NCBI GenBank assembly: GCA_964415395.1
Contig: CAYPZU010000022.1
Coordinates: forward strand, 1-32,084
Reading direction: 5' to 3'
Length of the DNA: 32,084 bases
Source of the DNA: CAYPZU01 sp964415395
Lineage (GTDB): Bacteria; Chlamydiota; Chlamydiia; Chlamydiales; SM23-39
Part shown: one piece after another, positions 24,554 to 31,915 of the stretch
Layout of the letters: each line of letters begins with the position of its first letter
Numbering within the stretch: position 1 is the stretch's first letter
Notes under the pieces: generated by a model
What the model saw: the letters and a program-made list of their open reading frames with translations, nothing else
Database searches by the model: none
Told to the model about the DNA's origin: nothing
Program-made: the position numbers and the translations under genes

Positions 24554-26205
24554 GGGCCCCCTTTGGGGAGGAACGCCTGTACCGCTCCTTTTCCGATGAA
24601 GGGAAGATAGATTTCGTAGAGGATGCGGCCGGGATCGTCGGTCAGGGTTACATGCTTCCCAGGGTTTTCAGAGATCCAATCCTGGATTTGGGAAAGGGGG
24701 TCTTGAGAGGAGAGGGAGAGGTCGAGAACTGTTGAGCCGGGATCGGGCCTGGTTCCTTCGAAAGCTGCGAACACATCGAAGAAATTGGCCAGGACGGCGG
24801 GATTGAAGACCGGCTTGAAGAGGTTGAACGATTGAACGCCGGGATGGGGATGTTTCTCAGTGAACCTGTTCAGGTTGGCAAGCCAGCTTTCGTACCGTTT
24901 CGCATCGAACGTCCGGTCGTGGTAGAGATGGTAGCCGGGGATGCAGGGGGAAAAAGCGGCTCTTGCTCCGCGTTCGCAGAGGCGGAAAGCGAATTCGATG
25001 TCTTCGAGACCCCATCCGGTGAACGATTCGTCGAACCGCTCCTGTTCCAGAAGCGATTTGGAGACGGAGAAAACGCAGGTATAGGCAAGGCTCCAGGGAT
25101 GGTTGAGGTGGGAGAGGCAGTAGGAGTAGCCTTTGAGGAGTTTTTCTCTGCTGTCGAGACGGATAGGCTGGTTTTCGTAGGTTGAAGCCCCTTCAGGCAG
25201 GTGGCGGCGGGCGCCCAGGAGGAGCAAGTCGTTTGTCCGGGCGTGCCTCGTCTGGAGTTTGAAAAGGAAGTCGGGTTCTACCAGGATGTCGGCGTCGAGG
25301 AAAAGGATGATTTCTCCGCCGGCCCGCTCGATCCCGAGATTCCGGGCGGCCGAAGGGCCTTTGTGAGAGGAGCGGATCACTTGCGCGCCGCTTTGCCGCG
25401 CGATTTCAGCGCTTGCGTCGGACGAGCCGTCGTCGATCACGATGATTTCGAACTGGTCTTTCGGCAGGGTTTGCTTTGCAAGGGATGCGAGGCAAAGGGT
25501 TAGATGTTCCTGCCGGTTGCGGACGGGGATGATGATCGAGATCCGGAGCTTCTCATCGGCGAGGTGGTGTTTCAGATGCCGTTCGAGGCGGCTGCAAGTC
25601 TGTTCGAAAGTAGAATAGGTGGAGTCCCAGACAAGCATATCCGACGAGATGCGGAGAGGATCCGTTTTTCGGGAGGCGTCTTTTTCGTCTCTTGCCTTGC
25701 GGATGGCGGCCAGTTCTTTTTCGTCCGTTTGGACTCCGAGCCTGCGGCTTTCCTGCAAGTTCCGTTTAAGCCTCTCTTCCCTGTCCGCCGTTAAATAGAT
25801 TTTGCAGCCGGCGTTTTCAAATACTTTGCCGGCGGTCCTTCCTTCCGCGATCAGGCCGGAGGAGGCGCTTAAGGCGCGGACTTTTTCGTGGATGAACGCT
25901 CGGAGGGCGGGGTCGGCTGCGAGTGTGGGAGCCAGGGTTTCGAGATGGGGGTTTTGGTAGAGTTCCGCGTCGAGAGTTTGCCCGTTGATCGAAGGAAGAA
26001 GGATCGATCCCCGGCGTCCGATTTCCAGTTTGCGGAAGAGTTCGTCCAGAGTCATCTTTTGATGGACGCCCCAGGCGGCTGCCCTGAAGAGCGATCCGAT
26101 GCTGAGGAAGGGGAGATTGAAGCGGCGCGCCAGTTCGGGTCCGACAGCAGTTTTGCCGCTGCCGCTGGGTCCGTCGATGGTGATGATGGGCGCGCTATGT
26201 TTCAT
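24550..26205 (-). CDS. Cytidylate-kinase-like domain fused to a GT2 glycosyltransferase
   Basis: The 551-residue protein has two enzyme halves. Residues 1-215 are a CMP-kinase-type P-loop domain: DGPSGSGKT (11-19), LIAEGRTAGKVF (118-129, normally GRDIGT), and RDEKDASRKTDPL (172-184), which matches the Cmk LID/nucleotide region. Residues 222-470 are a GT2 domain with SIIIPVRN, VIDDGSSD (256-263), the DAD metal motif (304-306) and GWGLED (397-402) of the galactosyltransferase-like C-terminal motif. A tail of about 80 residues is unassigned. I know of no standard family with this fusion. The kinase might recycle the NMP released by glycosyl transfer or phosphorylate a different small molecule. 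ATGA overlaps link it to its neighbours. Confidence 0.9.
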   Translation of the reverse strand: MKHSAPIITIDGPSGSGKTAVGPELARRFNLPFLSIGSLFRAAAWGVHQKMTLDELFRKLEIGRRGSILLPSINGQTLDAELYQNPHLETLAPTLAADPALRAFIHEKVRALSASSGLIAEGRTAGKVFENAGCKIYLTADREERLKRNLQESRRLGVQTDEKELAAIRKARDEKDASRKTDPLRISSDMLVWDSTYSTFEQTCSRLERHLKHHLADEKLRISIIIPVRNRQEHLTLCLASLAKQTLPKDQFEIIVIDDGSSDASAEIARQSGAQVIRSSHKGPSAARNLGIERAGGEIILFLDADILVEPDFLFKLQTRHARTNDLLLLGARRHLPEGASTYENQPIRLDSREKLLKGYSYCLSHLNHPWSLAYTCVFSVSKSLLEQERFDESFTGWGLEDIEFAFRLCERGARAAFSPCIPGYHLYHDRTFDAKRYESWLANLNRFTEKHPHPGVQSFNLFKPVFNPAVLANFFDVFAAFEGTRPDPGSTVLDLSLSSQDPLSQIQDWISENPGKHVTLTDDPGRILYEIYLPFIGKGAVQAFLPKGGP

Positions 26206-26702
26206 ATTTTTTTGTAAATGATGTGTTCCGTCGCTTTAGGAGGAGCGGCAAGACGGGTTTTCAGATATTCTGGGAAGAACTGCGTCTTGGGAAGTTCGTC
26301 GATCGGAATCCACCGGAATTTAAGTTCTTTTTTCTCTTCATGCGATTTGGCATCTTCCGCAGTTTCCCAGGAGGAGAGTCTTTTTGCCTCATCGGGAAGA
26401 TCGATCAGATAGTAGAAGGCGATTTCATGGACTTTCTGATCTTCGAAGCGGTAAAAATCTTCTGCGATCCACGCGAGATGCCCAACTTTGCATTTATAGC
26501 CCGTTTCTTCCTCGATTTCCCGTTCGAGCGTTTCGCGCGAAGATTCGAGATATTCCCCTCGCCCGCCCGGGAGCACCCAAAATCGATAGGGGCTGATCTG
26601 AACAGCGAGAACTTTCTCGTTGTGCAGAGCAACGCCGCAGACCCGATAGTTGAAAGCGATGCTGCCACGATCATGCGAGATATGAGGGGAAAGGGAGCTC
26701 AT
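26202..26702 (-). CDS. Nudix hydrolase (first of two)
   Basis: The 166-residue protein has a complete Nudix box: Gly-x5-Glu-x7 followed by REIEEETGY, within GGRGEYLESSRETLE. The aromatic-rich stretch HEIAFYYLIDLPDE and the late FRWIPIDEL are usual for ADP-ribose/NTP-type Nudix enzymes. These cleave nucleoside diphosphates linked to another moiety, which includes nucleotide-sugars. The exact substrate is not predictable. The box residues are intact, so activity is likely. It is coupled by ATGA to the kinase-glycosyltransferase fusion downstream and to the second Nudix gene upstream. The two Nudix proteins share little outside the box. Confidence 0.92.
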   Translation of the reverse strand: MSSLSPHISHDRGSIAFNYRVCGVALHNEKVLAVQISPYRFWVLPGGRGEYLESSRETLEREIEEETGYKCKVGHLAWIAEDFYRFEDQKVHEIAFYYLIDLPDEAKRLSSWETAEDAKSHEEKKELKFRWIPIDELPKTQFFPEYLKTRLAAPPKATEHIIYKKI

Positions 26703-27132
26703 AGCACTTCAGCAATCAGTTTGCGGAGCCGTTCATTCATCGAATCGTATTTAACATTGGCGAGTTCTAGTTTGCTTACCCAGGCGTATTCGGTATGTTC
26801 GTCGTTCAGGGTCACTTCGACGCTTTCCTCGGGGACAACGTGGTAGGTAAACATATTTCTGTAAACCGTCTCGTCGCCGCTTTTCATGGAGAAGGCTGAT
26901 TCGCAAATCAGTCTATGCACTCTGACTGCAAGCCCGGTTTCTTCGAGGGATTCGCGGACGACCGCATCCCGCGAGGTTTCCAGAAGCTTGACTTTTCCTG
27001 CTGGCACATTCCAGACGTTCGGGGCGACTTTGCATTGGGGAGCCCGTTTTGCGAGGAGAACTTTGCCGTCGTGCACAATAANNNNNNNNNNTCGACAGCC
27101 AGGCGGAGAGAGAGAGAAAGCTGAGATGCCAT
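26699..27132 (-). CDS. Nudix hydrolase (second of two), interrupted by an assembly gap
   Basis: About 144 residues are predicted. A GGAGG Shine-Dalgarno sits before the ATG at 27132, giving MASQLSLSLRLAV. After the N run the frame continues LIVHDGKVLLAKR and AGKVKLLE with an intact Nudix box ending RESLEETGL, then YRNMFTYHVVPEE. The two halves are in different frames across the ten N, so the true gap must be 2, 5 or 8 bases (2 modulo 3). A short gap of two would give a normal Nudix first strand. A longer open frame that starts at 27190 is rejected because it has no ribosome binding site. The stop overlaps the other Nudix gene's ATG. Confidence 0.9.
27082..27091. other. Assembly gap (10 N) that breaks the Nudix reading frame
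   Basis: The flanks show no shared end sequence. Frame continuity of the Nudix protein requires a gap of 2 modulo 3, not ten. Confidence 0.92.
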
Positions 27133-27179
27133 ACAACCTCCATTTTAAAGATAGCCAAAAGGGTTTATCAACAATCGAT

Positions 27180-28610
27180 TTATCGGGCAATCGTAAATGT
27201 TTCGATTGGGGCCGATTTCTTATTTTTTTTGCACAGGGCTCTCAGCGAATGGCACAGGATCTGGATGCCGAGCTTTTGGTCTTCGAGGCTCGAAAGGGAG
27301 GGGGCGCCGGAGAGAAAGTTCCTGAAACATTTTTCGCGGGAAATTTCGTTGAAGCTCCTTGTGTCTCCTGGCACCAGGAAGTCTTCGGAGCGGAAATGGG
27401 CGAAGGGCTTGCCGCCGATGAGGGATGTATTCCGGAACAGGTAGACGTCGAAGTGATTTTTGCTCCCCGGCGCGGAGCAGAGGGAACCGTTTTTCTCTTC
27501 TTCCGCGACGTAGCTGTGAACCTGGATGTTGAGAAGGGGGCCGAATTGTAAATTCAGCCGCTCGTGGCGGATCCGTCCGTTCCCTTTGTAGGTGTCCTCG
27601 GGGAGATGGCTCCAGGCTCTACGGGAAAATCCGGTTTGGAGGAGGTTGAGGCTGCAGGTGGTGATTTTTCTTTTCTGACGGGTGAGCTGCATGAGGCTGA
27701 AGAAATCGAGTTCGCCGAACTGGTCGAAGCCGAATTGGGAGGGGCTTTCGAAGATCGGGCGGTAGTCGGCTGAAGGAAAGAAGCGTTTGTAATCGGACTC
27801 GTTCAACGCCCCAAGAAAGTCGGTGGGGGTGTAAGAGGCGGCATAGAGTTCGGCCGAATCTGCGGATTTGGTGCAGAATTTCTGGTTCGTCTGGATGAGC
27901 CAGGCGAGCAGGTCGATGAAATGGTACCCGCTGTGCATCAGCTTGCCGTAGCCGTACTTATAGGGGTGGTTTTCCCGGCTTAGGAATTCGTTGGGCATAT
28001 TCCACATGCCGTCGCAGTGGTAGATGTCGCAGAAGGTCAATGGGACGTCGAACTCTTTGAGGAATTGCTCCATTTCCCGGATGACGAATTGATAGACGGG
28101 GTGGTATCTCCGGTGGCAGTGGAGGTCGACCCGCACCGAACCGGAGCTGTTCAGAAGAAGAGTGTAGTCGTCTTCGATTTTCTGCGCCGCTGCGGGCGAC
28201 CAGGAGGAGAAAGGGGGGGAGGTGAGCGGTTTCTCTACGAGCACCTGGATGCCGTTTTCGATGAAAAATTTCAGGTAGGCGAGGTGCGCTTTGGGTTCGG
28301 TCGCGAGAATGGCGTGGCGGATTCCCGACTTGCGGAGGAGCTGAAGCAGCTCGTTTGCGACGGAAGGGGGGAGGGTCAGGCTGTCTTTCTCTTTTTCCGG
28401 GACGAAATAGAGTCCGATCGTGCGGGACTTCTCTCCAAGATAATTGACGATCTCCTGCCGTTTCGAGTCGAGATCGACGATGTATTTCGGGAAAACGTCC
28501 TGTTTTGAAAAGAGTTTGAAGTAGTGGCTTTTCGCATAAGGCCCCAGCCCGATCAGAATGAACGGGGGGTGCGCTCCAGGTGCTGGTGCATGCGTTGGTT
28601 GAACTGCCAT
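27180..28610 (-). CDS. Gfo/Idh/MocA-family NAD(P)-dependent oxidoreductase
   Basis: The 476-residue protein has an N-terminal Rossmann fold (FILIGLGPYAKSHYFKLF, residues 17-34), the hallmark EKP at 126-128 and a second-half motif GKLMHSGYHFID (222-233) corresponding to the family's substrate-site Asp/His. Such enzymes oxidise or epimerise sugars, nucleotide-sugars or inositols. The chain is longer than the usual 330-400 residues, with extra sequence in the C-terminal half. The ATG at 28610 is chosen because it directly precedes the Rossmann domain and lies just after a candidate promoter. A longer open frame upstream (to 28967) runs through the divergent kinase gene and is rejected. It is the first gene of the nucleotide/glycan operon and lies 47 bp before the Nudix ATG. 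Confidence 0.8.
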   Translation of the reverse strand: MAVQPTHAPAPGAHPPFILIGLGPYAKSHYFKLFSKQDVFPKYIVDLDSKRQEIVNYLGEKSRTIGLYFVPEKEKDSLTLPPSVANELLQLLRKSGIRHAILATEPKAHLAYLKFFIENGIQVLVEKPLTSPPFSSWSPAAAQKIEDDYTLLLNSSGSVRVDLHCHRRYHPVYQFVIREMEQFLKEFDVPLTFCDIYHCDGMWNMPNEFLSRENHPYKYGYGKLMHSGYHFIDLLAWLIQTNQKFCTKSADSAELYAASYTPTDFLGALNESDYKRFFPSADYRPIFESPSQFGFDQFGELDFFSLMQLTRQKRKITTCSLNLLQTGFSRRAWSHLPEDTYKGNGRIRHERLNLQFGPLLNIQVHSYVAEEEKNGSLCSAPGSKNHFDVYLFRNTSLIGGKPFAHFRSEDFLVPGDTRSFNEISREKCFRNFLSGAPSLSSLEDQKLGIQILCHSLRALCKKNKKSAPIETFTIAR

Positions 28611-28631
28611 CGGATTCTCAAATGGTGAAGT

Positions 28632-28660
28632 ATGATACTGGAGGCTTAAGATTCGGACAA
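28632..28660 (-). promoter_or_regulatory. Candidate promoter of the nucleotide/glycan operon
   Basis: On the minus strand TTGTCC (28655-28660) and TATCAT (28632-28637, five of six consensus bases) are spaced by exactly 17 bp. The predicted start is about 15 nt before the oxidoreductase ATG. One copy of the 11-bp repeat GCTTAAGATTC fills the spacer next to the -35 box. Confidence 0.5.
28644..28654 (+). repeat. 11-bp repeat GCTTAAGATTC, copy 1 (candidate operator)
   Basis: This is a perfect match to the copy at 28739-28749, in the same orientation, with starts 95 bp apart. It lies between the -35 and -10 boxes of the minus-strand promoter and contains the palindromic core CTTAAG. Confidence 0.55.
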
Positions 28661-28717
28661 ACTCTTTGTTAGTATCCTTAAAATTAAATAGTTGAAAAAA
28701 AATTTGCCTATCGTTTC

Positions 28718-28747
28718 TTGACAGGATATTTTCAGAGCGCTTAAGAT
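28718..28747 (+). promoter_or_regulatory. Candidate promoter of the adenylate kinase/MDH-like pair
   Basis: A consensus TTGACA (28718-28723) is followed after 18 bp by TAAGAT (28742-28747, four of six). The predicted start falls within a few bases of the first ATG (28755), so the transcript may be leaderless, or translation may start at the second ATG (28764). No Shine-Dalgarno is visible for either. Confidence 0.5.
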
Positions 28748-28749
28748 TC
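28739..28749 (+). repeat. 11-bp repeat GCTTAAGATTC, copy 2 (candidate operator)
   Basis: The second perfect copy covers the -10 region of the plus-strand promoter. With copy 1 placed on the opposing promoter, a regulator binding both would control the two divergent units together. Confidence 0.55.
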
Positions 28750-28754
28750 CCGCC

Positions 28755-29423
28755 ATGTTTGCTATGATCACGATATTTATTTTGCTTGGCCCGCCTGGCG
28801 CAGGAAAAGGGACGTTCGCCCATTTTTTTAAAACGCATTTTGGATTCGTCCATTGTTCTGTAGGCGATCTGGTGCGCGAAGAGATGGCGCTCGGCACTCC
28901 TTTCGGGATGAAGGCGGAAGAGATCTTGAGCCGAGGCGATTTCCTGGAAGAGGAGATGATTCAGCAACTCATTCGAAAGGAAGTGATAAAATTGTCAGAG
29001 CAAAATGTTTCCTTCATTCTGGATGGCTATCCGAGAACGGAAGAATCGGCCCGCTTTCTCGCGGATCTGTTAACGGAGCTGAAGCTCCAGCCTCATGCGA
29101 CAGCTGTTCTTCTCGAAGCGGACGATGCGGTTTGCCAGGCGCGGATTGCGGAAAGAATGGTCTGCAAAGCGTGCGGGGCGATCTATAATGCGGGATCGGC
29201 TCCGCCGAAACAGTCTGACATTTGCGATGTTTGCCTGTCGAATTTGGGGAACCGGAAATTCGACACGCCCGAGGTGACGCGGAGGCGTATTGAGCAGTAT
29301 CATGCGAATATCGCTCAAGCGCTCTCCATCTGCGCTTCTCATTTCTCTCTGGTCCGCTTCAACACGAATCGGCCGATTTCCGAATGCTACCGCTCCTATG
29401 AAGCGTTCATGGAAAAGAGATGA
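28755..29423 (+). CDS. adk: Adenylate kinase family protein with zinc-type LID
   Basis: The 222-residue protein has the P-loop LLGPPGAGKGT (10-20), the NMP-binding GDLVREE and DGYPRTEES (90-98), and a LID domain with CKAC (137-140) and CDVC (157-160), the four-cysteine zinc site of many bacterial adenylate kinases. The LID is followed by RRRIEQYH. Adenylate kinase interconverts AMP, ADP and ATP. The usual DD after the LID reads FDTPEV, and an Arg normally found there is shifted. It differs from what I recall of the housekeeping chlamydial Adk (CT128), so it may be a specialised paralogue. The start could be the first ATG or the one nine bases later. Its stop overlaps the next gene as ATGA. 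Confidence 0.85.
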   Translation: MFAMITIFILLGPPGAGKGTFAHFFKTHFGFVHCSVGDLVREEMALGTPFGMKAEEILSRGDFLEEEMIQQLIRKEVIKLSEQNVSFILDGYPRTEESARFLADLLTELKLQPHATAVLLEADDAVCQARIAERMVCKACGAIYNAGSAPPKQSDICDVCLSNLGNRKFDTPEVTRRRIEQYHANIAQALSICASHFSLVRFNTNRPISECYRSYEAFMEKR

Positions 29424-30334
29424 AGCGGGTTGCCGTCACCGGGGCATCCGGCCAGGTAGGCTCTTTCCTTTCATTTTTAGCTGCGCGCGAAGAGATTTTC
29501 GGACCGGATGAGCCGATCGAGCTGCGGCTTCTCGTTAAACCAGAGAATCTGAAAAAATGCGAAGGAGTGCGGATGGAGCTGGAAGATTGTTTCCTTCCCC
29601 GCCTCCAAAAGGTTGTTTGCACCGATGAGGCCGGCTGTGCGTTCGATGGGGCCGATCTCGTTTTTTTCGCCGGCGCGGCGATTGGCCTCAGCCGCGAAGT
29701 GCGCGAGGCGAACTGGGAGGCTCTCGCAAAGCAGGGCGAAGCGCTCGGCCGTTCCGCGCGCAGGGATGCCGTTTCGATTGTCATTGCAAATCCATGCAAT
29801 ACAAATGCCTACGTTCTTTTTAAGTCCTCTGGCCTCGCTTCAGACAGGTTCCACGCTCTCACTCTGCTCGATGAACACCGGGCTTCGAACGCATGCAGGC
29901 GGCGCGTTCCGGTTTTCGGCAACCATTCTCCTACGGTTGCGGTCGAGGGAAGCAGGGAATTCGTTCGGATTTTACAAACCCGGGCTCCGGCCGTGACGGA
30001 GATGAAGGGGGGAATTTCTTCCGGCTTTTCCGCTTGCTGGGCGGCTGTTTCCCACGCACGGGCGCTCTATCGGAAAGGCTCTCTTTTCTCTTCCGGCGTC
30101 TATAGCGGCTCAAACCGCTACGGGATCGACCCAGATCTGTTCTACTCATTCCCCTGCAGAAGTCTGGGGGAGGGGGCCTTTGAAATCGAGGATCTGCCTG
30201 TGGGCGGAGAGCTATTGGAGAGGATGCGTATTTCCGAGCGGGAGCTGCAGGAAGAGAGGGAATCCGCTCTCCGCTCTTTTCAGAAGATGAAAACGTCTTT
30301 GAATTTCAGCGGGTCGATCAGCCCTTCCATTTGA
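29420..30334 (+). CDS. Malate/lactate dehydrogenase-like protein with altered substrate loop
   Basis: The 304-residue protein aligns with cytosolic-type malate dehydrogenase. It has VAVTGASGQVGS (4-15) for NAD, GVRMELEDC, IANPCNTNAY, a catalytic-type LLDEHRAS (normally LDHNRA) and GNHSPT with the catalytic His. The mobile substrate loop, GARPRGPGMER in the true enzyme, reads GAAIGLSREVRE, so both substrate-binding arginines appear lost. The chain is about 20 residues short. It probably acts on something other than oxaloacetate, or is not catalytic. It is translationally coupled to the adenylate kinase paralogue. Its 3' end overlaps the convergent histidine-phosphatase gene by 55 bp. Confidence 0.8.
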   Translation: MKRVAVTGASGQVGSFLSFLAAREEIFGPDEPIELRLLVKPENLKKCEGVRMELEDCFLPRLQKVVCTDEAGCAFDGADLVFFAGAAIGLSREVREANWEALAKQGEALGRSARRDAVSIVIANPCNTNAYVLFKSSGLASDRFHALTLLDEHRASNACRRRVPVFGNHSPTVAVEGSREFVRILQTRAPAVTEMKGGISSGFSACWAAVSHARALYRKGSLFSSGVYSGSNRYGIDPDLFYSFPCRSLGEGAFEIEDLPVGGELLERMRISERELQEERESALRSFQKMKTSLNFSGSISPSI

Positions 30335-30906
30335 ACGATTTTCAGCGTTCCATTTTCCCTTTCGATCCGGATAAATCCTGTTTGGCTGAGCAGAGGCACT
30401 TTCGTTCCCGAAAAACCGAGTTTGAGAAGGATGGAGCTGACCACGCCCGTGTGCGTGATGAAGAGGCAGTTTCCCGCCTCGGGGGCAAACCGCTCCAGCA
30501 GAGGGATGGCGCGCTGGCTTACGGTTTCATAGCTTTCGATTCCCGGAAATGGAATCGTCGAGAAAACCTTCGATAGGGGCCAGAGTTTCATTTCGTCGAA
30601 CTCCCGGCTGTATTCTTCCCGGATTTTTGAAATGGATTTCCCTTCCCAGGGACCATAGCCGCGGGCGAGCAGCTCCGGACAGATTTCAAGAGGGGATTGG
30701 AGGATTTCAGAGAGGACTGCGCCTGTTTGGCGCGTCCGGAGAAGGGGAGAGGCTCCGATGAGGGTAAACGGGATGTCTTTCAGCATGAAAGCCATTTGGC
30801 GTGCTTCTTCGATTCCCCGGGCGGAAAGGGGGATGTCGGCATGGCCCTGGAGAATTTGTCCCTGGTTCCATACTGTTTGGCCGTGGCGGATGATGAAGAG
30901 CGCCAT
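30280..30906 (-). CDS. Histidine phosphatase (phosphoglycerate-mutase-like, RHG family)
   Basis: The 208-residue protein has the phosphohistidine motif IIRHGQT (5-11), the second arginine in SPLLRTRQTG, Glu in GYGPWEGKS and the late catalytic His in FITHTGVV. This set fits the broad cofactor-independent phosphatase branch (GpmB/CobC/PhoE type) rather than a glycolytic mutase. Substrates range over sugar phosphates, nucleotides and cofactor precursors. It lies 1 bp after the thymidylate-kinase-like gene on the same strand, so the two are probably co-translated, and it converges on the MDH-like gene with overlapping ends. Confidence 0.9.
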   Translation of the reverse strand: MALFIIRHGQTVWNQGQILQGHADIPLSARGIEEARQMAFMLKDIPFTLIGASPLLRTRQTGAVLSEILQSPLEICPELLARGYGPWEGKSISKIREEYSREFDEMKLWPLSKVFSTIPFPGIESYETVSQRAIPLLERFAPEAGNCLFITHTGVVSSILLKLGFSGTKVPLLSQTGFIRIERENGTLKIVQMEGLIDPLKFKDVFIF

Positions 30907-30907
30907 T

Positions 30908-31543
30908 TTACGACCGTTTGGCTGGGATTTTGATTCCCTGCTTCGCGAGAACGTCGATGGTGTGGAAGGTCAGCTCTTTCCGGGAGAGGGTCCCATCGAG
31001 AAGGACGATATTATTTGTCGTAGAAAATTCGAGGTGTTTTTCCTGAGATTTCCGCAAGAACTCCTCTTCTTCATGGCGCTGGATATTGCCGCGGAGATTG
31101 AGCCGGGAGAGAGCGATTTCCAGCGGGAGAGAAATCATGAGGGATAGAGTCGGTTTCGGGAGGAGCGCAAAGAGCGGTTCGAGGCCGGTCAGATCGGCGC
31201 CGAAGCTCGCCTGGTTCAGAAAGTGGGAGTTCACATACCGGTCGCAGATGATCATGTCTACGTCGAGATTTCCGAGGTAGGCTTTGAGGAAGTGGTCGAC
31301 GAAGGCATAGCTGAAATAGGAGGCGAAAAACGTCTCGGCTCTTTCGTGGAATTTCCGCTTCGATTTGGGGATTTTCTGGATCAGGGCCCGGATCGATTTG
31401 AAGTAGGGATCCGAGAGCTGTAAAGGAGAGACGATCTGGGTGAGGATGCCCCGGTCGTTAAGTTCGCTTTTTAAGTTGTGCGTGAGAGTGGTTTTGCCCG
31501 CTCCGTCGATTCCAAAGATCTCTATGATCGTAGGCATGTGCAT
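30908..31543 (-). CDS. Thymidylate-kinase-like P-loop kinase
   Basis: The 211-residue protein resembles dTMP kinase. The P-loop is GIDGAGKTT (11-19), the DRY motif is in ICDRYVNS, and LSRLNLRG with EEEFLRKSQEKHLEF matches the C-terminal half of the family. The FEG of true thymidylate kinases is IFG here, and the DRY region continues HFLNQASFGADL. It may phosphorylate dTMP or a related molecule. A separate housekeeping tmk would be expected elsewhere. Two in-frame ATGs, at 31543 and 31537, are possible starts and neither has a clear ribosome binding site. It forms a two-gene unit with the histidine phosphatase. Confidence 0.8.
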   Translation of the reverse strand: MHMPTIIEIFGIDGAGKTTLTHNLKSELNDRGILTQIVSPLQLSDPYFKSIRALIQKIPKSKRKFHERAETFFASYFSYAFVDHFLKAYLGNLDVDMIICDRYVNSHFLNQASFGADLTGLEPLFALLPKPTLSLMISLPLEIALSRLNLRGNIQRHEEEEFLRKSQEKHLEFSTTNNIVLLDGTLSRKELTFHTIDVLAKQGIKIPAKRS

Positions 31544-31603
31544 TCTTGGGTGGATTCTGTGGAGGCACCATTCTCGGGAAACGGGGAAAAAACCGCTACT
31601 AAT

Positions 31604-31915
31604 TTATAAGCTGAATACGAACTGGCTGGCCGCTTCTTTTGGGGGGGTGTCTTCCAGTTTGGAGGCGCGCTCTTTCTGGATGTCTTCTTTTTTACCTGGA
31701 TAGAGCTGGTACGATTTCCAGCTGGAGAACCCGGCCACATGGAGGATGTAGTCGGTATACTCGATCGAGAAGCTGAGCGTTTGGCCGATTTGGTCGACCC
31801 GGTTCGCTTCGATGTAGAGGGGTTTGCCCTTTCCGATATCGACTTCGTAGATGTAAATGGGGGAAAGAGGTTTCAGTTTTTTCGGTTCGTTGATTCCTGC
31901 GATCTCTTTTTTCAT
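31604..31915 (-). CDS. Small uncharacterised protein, 103 residues
   Basis: I do not recognise this protein. It begins MKKEIAGINEPKKLKPLSP, continues with a beta-rich middle (IYIYEVDIGKGKPLYIEANRV and YTDYILHVAGFSSWKSYQLYP) and ends in a charged tail. There is no signal peptide or membrane helix, so it should be cytoplasmic. The ATG at 31915 overlaps the stop of the truncated gene upstream (ATGA), which supports both genes being real and coupled. A longer open frame to 32026 is in a different frame from that partner and is rejected. Confidence 0.65.
   Translation of the reverse strand: MKKEIAGINEPKKLKPLSPIYIYEVDIGKGKPLYIEANRVDQIGQTLSFSIEYTDYILHVAGFSSWKSYQLYPGKKEDIQKERASKLEDTPPKEAASQFVFSL

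Noticed and set aside
28611..28967. N-terminal extension of the oxidoreductase by about 119 residues
   Set aside because: The extension runs antisense through the adenylate kinase gene and across two promoters. The Rossmann fold starts soon after the ATG at 28610.
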